From contig NZ_FZON01000012.1 in the NCBI RefSeq assembly GCF_900188425.1, positions 1 through 64,000 of the forward strand: a DNA stretch of 64,000 nt, read 5' to 3'. The DNA comes from Antarctobacter heliothermus. GTDB taxonomy: Bacteria > Pseudomonadota > Alphaproteobacteria > Rhodobacterales > Rhodobacteraceae. A program made the position numbers and the translations under genes. Below the pieces are notes generated by a model, which saw nothing but the letters and a program-made list of their open reading frames with translations, ran no database searches and was not told where the DNA came from. Each line of letters begins with the position of its first letter. Position 1 is the first letter of the stretch. This document shows, piece after piece, positions 1 through 7,604 of the stretch.

Positions 1-1
1 C

Positions 2-292
2 GTCATACCGCCGCGCAAGAATGCCAAGCCGTGGAAGCCATCGACTGCAGGGGCTATCGCTCGGAACGAGGCGCTGCGCGCTTCGAAATACCTTGGCCGC
101 GCCATCTGGAGAAAATGGAGCGGATACCACCGACGAAGCCGCGCCGAGACGAAGATGCATTGCGTGAAGCTGCTGGGGCAGAGCCTCATGGCGCGCGACT
201 TCGATCGTCAGGTCGCCGAACTTCAGATCCGCGCCGCCGTGCTCAACGGCTACACCGCGCTCGGCATACCCGTCACAGAGCCTGTGGGATAA
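2..292 (+). pseudogene. IS5-family transposase, C-terminal 96 codons (cut by window edge)
   Basis: The open frame entering from the left edge encodes the tail of an IS5-type DDE transposase. Recognisable stretches are IPPRKNAKPWK, RNEALRASKYLGRAIWRKWSGYHRRS, read here in two parts, and the final segment LNGYTALGIPVTEPVG, which is the usual C-terminus of alphaproteobacterial IS5 transposases. The frame is intact from base 2 to the TAA at 290-292. The upstream part of the element lies outside the window, so whether the whole transposase is intact cannot be judged. It is followed by a terminal inverted repeat at 330-346. Confidence 0.8.
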
Positions 293-329
293 TTGCGTCC
301 GGGGAAAGGGGAACTCCGGACGTTACCGA

Positions 330-346
330 CTTTGCGCAACAAAGCC
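330..346. repeat. Right terminal inverted repeat of the IS5-type element
   Basis: The sequence CTTTGCGCAACAAAGCC matches, in reverse complement, the GGCTTTGTTGCGCAAAG end common in alphaproteobacterial IS5/IS427-like elements. It lies 37 bases after the transposase stop, where the right end is expected. The left end and the target duplication lie outside the window or cannot be identified. Confidence 0.6.
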
Positions 347-389
347 GTCCCGGACTCGAAGGTTTGACGCTAAATAGCGGCAGAAAACG

Positions 390-421
390 CAAAAGCCCCG
401 CAGGAAATGCGGGGCTTTGTG
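390..421 (-). terminator. Rho-independent terminator of ecm
   Basis: An 11-bp perfect stem (392-402 with 409-419) is built from AAAGCCCCGCA and its complement around a short loop. It lies 27 bases beyond the ecm stop codon. Read on the minus strand, the stem ends in a short T run. Confidence 0.8.
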
Positions 422-446
422 TCGAAGACAGGGCGTTTGACGTCTT

Positions 447-2420
447 TTACTCTGCGGCGACAGAGGCAGGATCGGCAAGAGTAACAATATCGCGCATGAT
501 CGTGTTCAACTCAAAATCCTTGGGAGTATAGACTTGTGCAACTCCCATCGCTTTCAAGCGCCGCGCGTCTTCATCCGGAATGATGCCGCCGACGATCACC
601 GGCACATGGCCTAGCCCGTCTGCCCGCATCCGCTCCATCAGGTCTTCGACCAGTGGAATATGGCTGCCGGACAGAATCGACAGACCGACCACATGCGCGC
701 CCTCGCGCGCCGCTTCGACGATCTGTTCCGGTGTCAGGCGGATCCCTTCGTAGTCGATCTCCATGCCGCAATCCCGCGCCCGGAACGCGATCTGTTCAGC
801 GCCATTCGAATGCCCGTCGAGCCCCGGCTTCCCCACCAAAAACCGCAGCCGGGTGCCCAGCCGGTCGCTCACCATGTTCACCGCTTCGCGCAGATCCTCC
901 AGCCCTTCTGTCTTGTTGGACACCGATCGCGATACCCCTGTGGGGCCTCTGTATTCGCCAAATACAGAGCGCATCTGCGCCGCCCATTCGCCGGTGGTCA
1001 CGCCCGCCTTGGCGCAGGCAACAGAGGCGGGCATCACGTTGCGCCCTTCGGCAGCGGCCGCGCGCAGGTCTGCCAGTGCTGCACGGACCTCACCGTCGTT
1101 CCGCGCGTGCCGCCATCCATCCAGTCGGTCGATCTGATCCTGTTCCATCGCCGGATCGACCGTCATGATGCCGCCGTCCGCGTCCATCAGCGGGCTGGGT
1201 TCGCCGTGGGTGAACTTGTTGACGCCCACCACCACGGTCTCTCCACGTTCGATGCGGTTCAACCGTTCGGCATTGCTGTCGACCAGCCGCCCCTTCATGT
1301 ATTCTATGGCCTCGACGGCGCCACCCATGCTGTCGATATTGGCCAGTTCGGCGCGCGCCCCCTGTTTCAACACCTCGACCTTGGCATCCACCGCCGGGTT
1401 GCCGTCAAACAGATCGTCGAATTCCAGCAAGTCGGTTTCATAGGCCATGATCTGTTGCATGCGCATCGACCATTGCTGATCCCAGGGCCGGGGCAGGCCA
1501 AGCGCTTCGTTCCACGCGGGCAATTGTACGGCGCGCGCGCGGGCATTTTTCGAAAGGGTGACAGCCAGCATCTCGATCAAGATGCGGTAGACGTTGTTTT
1601 CCGGCTGTTGCTCGGTCAGGCCAAGGCTGTTCACCTGCACACCATAGCGAAAACGACGGTACTTTGGGTCTTCCACGTCATAGCGGTCGCGACAGATTTC
1701 ATCCCAGAGATCCACAAAGGCGCGCATCTTGCACATCTCGGTCACAAACCGGATACCGGCGTTCACAAAGAAACTGATCCGCCCGACCAGTGTCGGGAAA
1801 TCCTCTGCCGGGACGCGGGTCTTCAGTTCATCCAGAACCGCCGTGGCCGTGGCCAGTGCAAAGGCCAGTTCCTGTTCGGGTGTCGCGCCCGCCTCTTGCA
1901 GGTGATAGGAACACACGTTCATCGGGTTCCACTTGGGCACATTGGTATAGCAGTACTCTGCGACGTCGCCGATCAGTTTCAGGCTGGGTTTCGGCGGGCA
2001 GATATAGGTGCCCCGGCTGAGGTATTCCTTGATCAGGTCGTTCTGCACAGTGCCTTGCAGTTTTGACACATCCGCGCCCTGTTCCTCGGCCACAGCGATA
2101 TACAGCGACAGCAGCCAGGGGGCGGTCGCATTGATCGTCATCGAGGTGTTCATCTGTTCCAGCGGAATATCCTGAAACAAAGCTCGCATGTCGCCCAGAT
2201 GGCAGACTGGCACGCCAACCTTGCCGACCTCGCCGCGTGCCAGAATGTGGTCACTGTCATAACCCGTCTGTGTCGGCAGATCGAAAGCGACCGACAGGCC
2301 GGTCTGTCCCTTGGCCAGATTGCCGCGATACAATTCGTTCGAGGCTTTGGCCGTCGAATGACCTGCATATGTGCGGATTAGCCAGGGTTTGTCGCGTTGC
2401 GGCATCTGGGTTTCGGTCAT
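447..2420 (-). CDS. ecm: Ethylmalonyl-CoA mutase, B12-dependent
   Basis: This 657-residue protein converts (2R)-ethylmalonyl-CoA to (2S)-methylsuccinyl-CoA with adenosylcobalamin, the mutase step of the ethylmalonyl-CoA pathway for acetyl-CoA assimilation. The N-terminal two-thirds is a mutase barrel with FRTYAGHSTAKASN-like (here IRTYAGHSTAKASN), FDLPTQTGYDSD and TSMTINATAPW blocks. The C-terminal B12 domain (about 520-650) carries the cobalt-ligand motif DGHSNG with His near 537, then GLSILSGSH and VIVGGI. The ATG at 2420 was chosen over an upstream extension because a GGAGG ribosome site lies just before it and family members start there. The ccr gene 1.9 kb away supports Ecm rather than methylmalonyl-CoA mutase; the two are hard to separate by motif alone. 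Confidence 0.93.
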   Translation of the reverse strand: MTETQMPQRDKPWLIRTYAGHSTAKASNELYRGNLAKGQTGLSVAFDLPTQTGYDSDHILARGEVGKVGVPVCHLGDMRALFQDIPLEQMNTSMTINATAPWLLSLYIAVAEEQGADVSKLQGTVQNDLIKEYLSRGTYICPPKPSLKLIGDVAEYCYTNVPKWNPMNVCSYHLQEAGATPEQELAFALATATAVLDELKTRVPAEDFPTLVGRISFFVNAGIRFVTEMCKMRAFVDLWDEICRDRYDVEDPKYRRFRYGVQVNSLGLTEQQPENNVYRILIEMLAVTLSKNARARAVQLPAWNEALGLPRPWDQQWSMRMQQIMAYETDLLEFDDLFDGNPAVDAKVEVLKQGARAELANIDSMGGAVEAIEYMKGRLVDSNAERLNRIERGETVVVGVNKFTHGEPSPLMDADGGIMTVDPAMEQDQIDRLDGWRHARNDGEVRAALADLRAAAAEGRNVMPASVACAKAGVTTGEWAAQMRSVFGEYRGPTGVSRSVSNKTEGLEDLREAVNMVSDRLGTRLRFLVGKPGLDGHSNGAEQIAFRARDCGMEIDYEGIRLTPEQIVEAAREGAHVVGLSILSGSHIPLVEDLMERMRADGLGHVPVIVGGIIPDEDARRLKAMGVAQVYTPKDFELNTIMRDIVTLADPASVAAE

Positions 2421-2473
2421 CGGGGCCTCCGTCAGGCATGAATCGTGTTCGGCAATCTTGTTGCGTTTTGACT

Positions 2474-2503
2474 GGGATACGCGAAAGATTATGTCTCTGT
2501 CAA
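2474..2503 (-). promoter_or_regulatory. Candidate sigma-70 promoter of ecm
   Basis: On the minus strand a perfect TTGACA (2498-2503) is followed after 18 bases by TATCCC (2474-2479). It lies 50-80 bases upstream of the ecm start. The -10 match is weak, so this is only a candidate. Confidence 0.35.
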
Positions 2504-2715
2504 TTCGCCGCGTCGCAGCGCGAGCAGATGCAGCATGGGCCGACTTCGGGACAAGCGCAATCTGCTGCGGCGCGGCGGAGCTTGGGTTTAGGGGTGATGC
2601 GGTCGGTTTTGACCAAATCGACACGGGTTGAGGTTAAACCGCCTCGTTTGTAAAAACACCGCTCGGCGATACCTGCCCCTTGCCGCCTGGACACGCCCCT
2701 GCAAGAGTTTCCGCA

Positions 2716-4059
2716 ATGACGTCGCAAGTATCCCTGCCGTTTTGGCTCTTTGCCTTGATCCTCGCCTTTGCGGTGGTCAGTTTTGCGACGCACTTTCTGT
2801 TTCCATCGGTGCGTTGGGTTCTGCGGCGTCGGCTTGAACGCGCCGTGGCGCAGTTGAACCAACGGTTGGAGCGTCCGATCGAACCCTTTCGCCTGCTGCG
2901 CCGATACGATCTGATCCAGCGCCTGTTGTATCATCCGGACGTCACTCAGGCGATTGTCGAACATGCCGCTGAACACGGGTTGCGCGAGGATGTCGCCTTT
3001 GAGCAGGCCCGTCGGTACGCGCGTGAGATTGTACCGTCGTTTTCCGCTTTTGCCTATTTCGGCCTTGGCCTGCGCTTTGCGCGTTGGTTGTCGAATACCT
3101 TGTATCGCGTTCGGCTGGGGCGTCATGACGGCGAAGGGCTTGCCGCAATCGACGCGGAGGCCACGGTGGTTTTTGTCATGAATCACCGATCCAACATGGA
3201 TTATGTGCTGGTCACGCATCTGGCCGCCAACCGGTCGGCCCTGTCCTATGCAGTGGGTGAATGGGCGCGTGTCTGGCCCCTGTCGCGGCTTATCCGCTCT
3301 ATGGGGGCGTATTTCATCAGGCGGAAATCGCGCGATGGGCTGTACCGCAAGGTTTTGCGACGCTACGTCCAAATGGCGACCAGCGGCGGCGTGACCCAGG
3401 CGATTTTTCCTGAAGGCGGGCTAAGTCTGGATGGCGCACTTGCGCAGCCGAAACTGGGGCTGCTGGCCTATCTTCTTGACGATCTCGATCTTACAAGCCG
3501 CGATGTCGTATTTGTTCCGGTGGGACTGAATTATGATCGCGTCTTGGAAGACAAGGTGTTGATTGCCGCCGATCGTCGAGGGCCGCGCCGGTTTGATGCC
3601 TCCGTCACGCGCGTCATTCGGTCTGTCCTTCGTCAAGTTTGGCTGCGCCTGACCGGGCGGTTCCACCGTTTTGGCTATGCGGCGGTCAGCTTTGGTCCTC
3701 CCTTGTCATTGCGCGGTCATCCGGCGCTTGCCGAAGATGCCGCGACTTTGGCTGAGACACTTATGGCGCGGATAGCGGCCATTATCCCGGTCCTGCCGGT
3801 GCCCCTTGTCGCACATCTTCTTTTGCGTGGCCCGCAAAGCCGCGCCGAACTGGAACGAGGCTTTTCCGACGCAGTGGCCGACCTGCCGGAGGCGCATGTC
3901 CATCTCGCCCGGAACAACCGTGATTACAGCGTCGAGTTTGGCCTGCGCGCCATGATAGAGCGTTGTTTGGTGGAGGAACGGGACGGACTGTTCCATCTCA
4001 CGCCGCAGGGGGCGCCCTTGGCCGCCTACTACGCGCGTTCCATCGACCACCTGTTCTGA
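2716..4059 (+). CDS. Glycerol-3-phosphate acyltransferase-like protein (PlsB/PlsC superfamily)
   Basis: This 447-residue protein probably transfers an acyl group to glycerol phosphate or lysophosphatidate in membrane lipid synthesis. The acyltransferase signature HX4D is present as NHRSNMD (His near 157), followed by the glycerophosphate-binding block FPEGG near 231. A hydrophobic segment, LPFWLFALILAFAVVSF, at residues 6-22 suggests membrane anchoring. It is much shorter than E. coli PlsB (about 800) and longer than a typical PlsC (about 250). The C-terminal region after the acyltransferase domain has no motif I recognise. The ATG at 2716 is preferred over an in-frame start at 2680 because the hydrophobic N-terminus begins there. 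The gene lies between divergent ecm and co-directional ccr. Confidence 0.8.
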   Translation: MTSQVSLPFWLFALILAFAVVSFATHFLFPSVRWVLRRRLERAVAQLNQRLERPIEPFRLLRRYDLIQRLLYHPDVTQAIVEHAAEHGLREDVAFEQARRYAREIVPSFSAFAYFGLGLRFARWLSNTLYRVRLGRHDGEGLAAIDAEATVVFVMNHRSNMDYVLVTHLAANRSALSYAVGEWARVWPLSRLIRSMGAYFIRRKSRDGLYRKVLRRYVQMATSGGVTQAIFPEGGLSLDGALAQPKLGLLAYLLDDLDLTSRDVVFVPVGLNYDRVLEDKVLIAADRRGPRRFDASVTRVIRSVLRQVWLRLTGRFHRFGYAAVSFGPPLSLRGHPALAEDAATLAETLMARIAAIIPVLPVPLVAHLLLRGPQSRAELERGFSDAVADLPEAHVHLARNNRDYSVEFGLRAMIERCLVEERDGLFHLTPQGAPLAAYYARSIDHLF

Positions 4060-4182
4060 ACAACCACATCCGCCTTGTTCGCGAGGCATTTGGCGAAGTG
4101 TGCTGACGACACGTCGGTGGCTGGATGCTGCGCTCGCATTGGTCTTTCTGCATGCGCAGGGTCATAAAATTACAAAAACGAA

Positions 4183-4204
4183 GCAACTGATGTTGCAATG
4201 TTGC
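4183..4204. promoter_or_regulatory. Repeated GCAAC/GTTGC element upstream of ccr
   Basis: GCAAC, four bases, then GTTGC forms a small inverted repeat at 4183-4196, followed by another TTGC at 4201-4204. It lies about 90 bases upstream of ccr in a spacer of 233 bases. TTGC half-sites are a feature of RamB-type regulators of C2 metabolism in other bacteria, but no match to a defined operator is claimed. Confidence 0.25.
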
Positions 4205-4292
4205 GTGGCGCCGAATATTCCGATGGTCAGACGCCGCGATTCTGCACCGCAGAACCGGTCAACCCGTCCACTCTGGCCTACAGGAGACCGAT

Positions 4293-5579
4293 ATGGCTCT
4301 GGATACGCAAACGAACATCGCTCAATATGATGCGCCGGAAAAAGACCTCTACGAAGTCGGCGAAATGCCCCCGATGGGCTACGTCCCCAAAAAAATGTAC
4401 GCGTGGGCGATCCGCCGTGATCGTCATGGCGAGCCCGATCAGAGCTTTCAGCAGGAAGTGGTCGATGTCTGGGACATCGACAGCCATGAGGTGCTGGTTC
4501 TGGTGATGGCGGCAGGCGTCAATTACAACGGCGTTTGGGCCGGTCTGGGTCAGCCGATTTCGCCGTTTGACGTGCATGGTCAGGACTACCACATCGCCGG
4601 GTCCGACGCCGCCGGAATCGTCTGGAAGGTGGGCGACAAGGTCAAGACCTGGAAAGTCGGCGACGAGGTTGTCATCCACTGCAATCAGGACGACGGCGAC
4701 GATGAGGAATGCAACGGCGGCGACCCGATGTTTTCCCCCACCCAGCGGATCTGGGGGTATGAAACCGGTGACGGGTCGTTCTCGCAGTTCACAAAGGTGC
4801 AGGCACAGCAGCTGATGCCGCGTCCCAAGCATCTGACCTGGGAGGAAAGCGCCTGTTACACGCTGACGTTGGCCACCGCGTACCGGATGCTGTTCGGCCA
4901 CCATCCGCATGAGCTGAAGCCGGGCCAGAACGTCCTGGTCTGGGGCGCGTCGGGCGGCCTGGGATCTTACGCGATCCAACTGGCGAACACGGCGGGTGCA
5001 AATGCGATCGGTGTGATCTCGGACGAAAGCAAGCGTGAGTTCGTGATGGCACAGGGCGCCAAAGGCGTGATCAACCGCAAGGATTTCGATTGCTGGGGCC
5101 AACTGCCTATCGTGAATTCGCCCGAATACAACGCGTGGCTGAAAGAGGCGCGCAAGTTCGGCAAGGCGATCTGGGAGATCACCGGTAAGGGCGTCAGCGT
5201 CGACATGGTGTTCGAACACCCCGGTGAGGCGACCTTCCCGGTCTCCACGTTGGTGGTCAAGAAGGGCGGCATCGTCGTGATCTGTGCTGGCACGTCCGGG
5301 TTCAACTGCACCTTTGACGTGCGGTACATGTGGATGCACCAGAAGCGCCTGCAAGGTTCTCACTTTGCCAACCTCAAGCAAGCGGCATCGGCCAACCGGC
5401 TGATGATCGAGCGGCGTCTTGATCCCTGCATGTCCGAGGTGTTCCCCTGGGCCGAGATCCCGGACGCCCACATGAAGATGCTGCGCAATGAACACAAGCC
5501 TGGCAACATGTCGGTGCTGGTGCAGGCACCCAAGACCGGACTGCGTACACTTGAGGATGCATTGGCCGCCCGCAAGTAA
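4293..5579 (+). CDS. ccr: Crotonyl-CoA carboxylase/reductase
   Basis: This 428-residue medium-chain dehydrogenase/reductase performs NADPH-dependent reductive carboxylation of crotonyl-CoA to ethylmalonyl-CoA, the defining step of the ethylmalonyl-CoA pathway. The Ccr-specific N-terminus (PPMGYVPKKMYAWAIRRDRHG), the active-site asparagine block AAGVNYNGVWAG and the insert rich in acidic residues and ending QRIWGYETGDGSF are all present. The cofactor loop is VWGASGGLGSYAIQLA near 214-229, and the late active-site histidine lies in LQGSHFANL. An AGGAGA ribosome site precedes the ATG. The Ecm substrate made here is used by the mutase encoded at 447-2420. Confidence 0.96.
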   Translation: MALDTQTNIAQYDAPEKDLYEVGEMPPMGYVPKKMYAWAIRRDRHGEPDQSFQQEVVDVWDIDSHEVLVLVMAAGVNYNGVWAGLGQPISPFDVHGQDYHIAGSDAAGIVWKVGDKVKTWKVGDEVVIHCNQDDGDDEECNGGDPMFSPTQRIWGYETGDGSFSQFTKVQAQQLMPRPKHLTWEESACYTLTLATAYRMLFGHHPHELKPGQNVLVWGASGGLGSYAIQLANTAGANAIGVISDESKREFVMAQGAKGVINRKDFDCWGQLPIVNSPEYNAWLKEARKFGKAIWEITGKGVSVDMVFEHPGEATFPVSTLVVKKGGIVVICAGTSGFNCTFDVRYMWMHQKRLQGSHFANLKQAASANRLMIERRLDPCMSEVFPWAEIPDAHMKMLRNEHKPGNMSVLVQAPKTGLRTLEDALAARK

Positions 5580-5607
5580 TCTTTGGCCGCCGATCCCGGT
5601 CTGTCTG

Positions 5608-5645
5608 ACGCCCGCGAATCGCCTTTGGCATCGCGGGCGTTTTGC
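5608..5645 (+). terminator. Rho-independent terminator of ccr
   Basis: A perfect 10-bp stem, ACGCCCGCGA (5608-5617) with TCGCGGGCGT (5631-5640), is followed by a short T run. It starts 29 bases after the ccr stop. Confidence 0.85.
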
Positions 5646-5794
5646 GTTTGAGACCCGGTTTGAACAGATTCAGATACTTGCCGAAACGCCCCCTCGCTAT
5701 TTCTGGGGAGGAAGATTCCGCGAATTTCGGCATGTTCGGCTGCGTGCTAAGGTTGTTTTAATGAAGCGTTAACCATCTATACACGAGGCTGATC

Positions 5795-6004
5795 ATGGGA
5801 CATGACTGGATTTTGGACGTTCTCACTGACCTGAAATCATTCGCTCGGGCAAATGGCATGCAGTCGTTGGCCGCGCAGCTGGATGATGCATCTTTCGTCG
5901 CGCAGGCAGAGATTGCGTCCCAGGCCGAGGGTAATGGCATTGGGCTTTTTGTCGGGAAACGCACTGCGACTGGACGGACTGATCGAGCGGCTCGAATCCG
6001 CTGA
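5795..6004 (+). CDS. Small conserved protein encoded upstream of and overlapping luxR
   Basis: This 69-residue ORF begins MGHDWILDVLTDLKSFARAN and is followed by a Leu/Ala/Asp-rich helical stretch. From memory, similar short ORFs beginning with a D-W-I-L-D-V-L-x-D-L pattern occur in front of luxR genes in roseobacters; this was not checked. A GAGG ribosome site lies 7 bases before the ATG. No signal peptide, membrane segment or catalytic motif is visible. The 3' end overlaps the proposed luxR start by 71 bases in another frame. Its function is unknown; a role tied to LuxR is inferred only from position. Confidence 0.65.
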   Translation: MGHDWILDVLTDLKSFARANGMQSLAAQLDDASFVAQAEIASQAEGNGIGLFVGKRTATGRTDRAARIR

Positions 6005-6671
6005 GGGACTCGAGGATCTGCAAATCCTGATCGAGGAATTGCGGGACAGCTATGGGGTCGACCACATTGTCTATCACTGGGTCAACAGCAATGGCGAACA
6101 GTACGGTTGCGGCACCTATGACCTGGAATGGGTCAACCGCTACGTCGAGAAAGGCTATTTGCGTGTCGATCCGGTGGTGGTGGGCTGCTATCAGCGGTTT
6201 CACCCTGTGGACTGGAAGCGGCTCGACTGGTCTGGCAAGGCTGCGCGCGCGCTCATGCAGGATGCCATCGCCTATGGCATCGGCAACCAAGGGTTTTCGA
6301 TTCCTCTTCGTGGTCCCAACGGTCAATTCGCCCTGTTCTCGCTTTCGCACAATTGCAATGACACCGAATGGGAGGATTTCACCGTAACCAACCGGCGCGA
6401 TCTGATCCTAATTGCGCATTACTTCAACCAGAAGGCGCTGGAATTCGAACCTGGTCGCACGCCAGAGGCCTCACAGTCCTTGTCCCCGCGTGAGATCGAA
6501 GCCATGACGCTGCTTGCAGTAGGCTACAGCAGGGCGCAAGCTGCTGATACTCTTTCGATTTCTGAGCATACCTTGCGGGTCTATGTCGAAAGCGCCCGAC
6601 ATAAACTGGGCGCACTGAACACCACTCATGCGGTCGCACGGGCCCTTAGTCGGGGCGTGATCGTGGTCTGA
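5934..6671 (+). CDS. luxR: LuxR-family quorum-sensing transcriptional regulator
   Basis: This 245-residue protein should bind an acyl-homoserine lactone and control transcription. The N-terminal autoinducer-binding domain (about 15-160) keeps the signature residues in DLEWVNRYVEKGYLRVDPV (Trp, Tyr, Asp-Pro), the later Trp in PVDW and the glycine in GIGNQGFSIPL. The C-terminal helix-turn-helix begins at LSPREIEAMTLLAVGYS and continues through HTLRVYVESARHKLGA. The ATG at 5934 follows a GAGG site and is chosen over an upstream in-frame ATG at 5853 that adds an arginine-rich tail unlike the family. luxI starts 114 bases downstream on the same strand, so the two are probably co-regulated. Confidence 0.9.
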   Translation: MALGFLSGNALRLDGLIERLESAEGLEDLQILIEELRDSYGVDHIVYHWVNSNGEQYGCGTYDLEWVNRYVEKGYLRVDPVVVGCYQRFHPVDWKRLDWSGKAARALMQDAIAYGIGNQGFSIPLRGPNGQFALFSLSHNCNDTEWEDFTVTNRRDLILIAHYFNQKALEFEPGRTPEASQSLSPREIEAMTLLAVGYSRAQAADTLSISEHTLRVYVESARHKLGALNTTHAVARALSRGVIVV

Positions 6672-6682
6672 AAACGCGTTTT
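6671..6682. promoter_or_regulatory. Perfect 12-bp palindrome between luxR and luxI
   Basis: AAAACGCGTTTT begins at the last base of the luxR stop codon and lies about 100 bases upstream of luxI. A weaker inverted pair, GGTTGA (6715-6720) and TTAACC (6727-6732), follows. Neither matches a canonical 20-bp lux box, but this spacer is where LuxR control of luxI would act. Confidence 0.3.
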
Positions 6683-6785
6683 GGTAAAGCGTGTGTTCGG
6701 GCTGCGCGCGCTCAGGTTGAATCTCGTTAACCAGTTCGTCGGCAATCTCTCCTCATCGAATTTACATTCCGAGGGGAAATCGAAA

Positions 6786-7424
6786 ATGATCCGCTACATC
6801 TACGGCACCGACCTGCACAAGTTCCCGAAGCTCGCCGAAGCGATGTTCCGCGACCGCGCCGACCAGTTCAAAACGCGTCTGGGCTGGGAAGTGTCCGTCG
6901 ACGAGCATGGTCTTGAGCGCGACGAATACGACAATGAGAACCCGCTGTATGTCATCTGGGAAAACGCTGACGGCACTCATGGTGGCTCGATGCGGTTGCT
7001 GCCCACAGTGGGCCGCACCATGGTCAACGATCATTTTGTTCACCTGACCGACGGCGTGCGCATCCAGTCGCCGTTGATCTGGGAATGCACCCGGTTCTGT
7101 CTGGCCCGTGGTGCCACTCCGGGCGTTGCGGCGGCGCTGATGTTGGCCGGGGGTGAGGTCATGCAGGAATTCGGCGTAGAGCACTATGTCGGTGTCTTCG
7201 ATGCACGCATGGTGCGGATCTACCGTCGCATCGGCTCTTCGCCGGAAGTGCTCGGCCAGCAGGGCGAGGGCCGCGAACAGATCAGTGTCGGACTGTGGGA
7301 GTTTACCCCGGCTGCACAGGCGCAGGTGTCAAAAAGCGCAGGTATCACGCCGGAGATGTCCAAGCGGTGGTTCGCGCGGTCGTTTGGCGACATCGTGGTG
7401 CCCAAGGAACTGGAAGCGGCCTGA
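6786..7424 (+). CDS. luxI: Acyl-homoserine-lactone synthase
   Basis: This 212-residue enzyme makes an acyl-homoserine lactone from S-adenosylmethionine and an acyl donor. Conserved LuxI residues are visible: Arg, Phe and Trp in RADQFKTRLGW (about 23-33), the acidic run ERDEYDNE, the arginine in GGSMRLLP, and Glu/Arg in WECTRFCL near 99-106. The start at 6786 follows the strong GAGGGGAAA site, whereas the longer in-frame extension from 6681 lies in the promoter spacer. It is paired with luxR immediately upstream. The acyl chain specificity cannot be read from the sequence. Confidence 0.94.
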   Translation: MIRYIYGTDLHKFPKLAEAMFRDRADQFKTRLGWEVSVDEHGLERDEYDNENPLYVIWENADGTHGGSMRLLPTVGRTMVNDHFVHLTDGVRIQSPLIWECTRFCLARGATPGVAAALMLAGGEVMQEFGVEHYVGVFDARMVRIYRRIGSSPEVLGQQGEGREQISVGLWEFTPAAQAQVSKSAGITPEMSKRWFARSFGDIVVPKELEAA

Positions 7425-7460
7425 GGAACTTTGGACACAGGTAAATCCAATTGATGCTTC

Positions 7461-7495
7461 AAAACGCGCGTAGGGTGATCCCTGCGCGCGTTTTC
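7461..7495 (+). terminator. Rho-independent terminator of luxI
   Basis: A long stem pairs 7461-7475 (AAAACGCGCGTAGGG) with 7480-7494, with one mismatch and a four-base loop, and it ends in TTTT. It lies 36 bases after the luxI stop. Confidence 0.8.
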
Positions 7496-7604
7496 CATTC
7501 CCGGCCAAGGCGGCAGGGCCGTCAGCGGCAGAAATGAGTATTTGAACCAAGAAGAAGATGTAAAGGGTTCTGGTGGCCCTCAGCCCGGCGCGGTATTGTC
7601 CGGC

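Noticed and set aside
31-531. 166-residue open frame on the plus strand at the left edge
   Set aside because: It runs out of frame with the transposase tail and through its terminal repeat and a terminator; composition is not protein-like.
2500-3372. 290-residue minus-strand frame between ecm and the acyltransferase
   Set aside because: It overlaps the acyltransferase antisense and the ecm promoter, with no recognisable motif.
7542-7604. TTG start for the RecD-like helicase
   Set aside because: No ribosome site and the added residues are not family-like; the ATG at 7605 was preferred, with some doubt.
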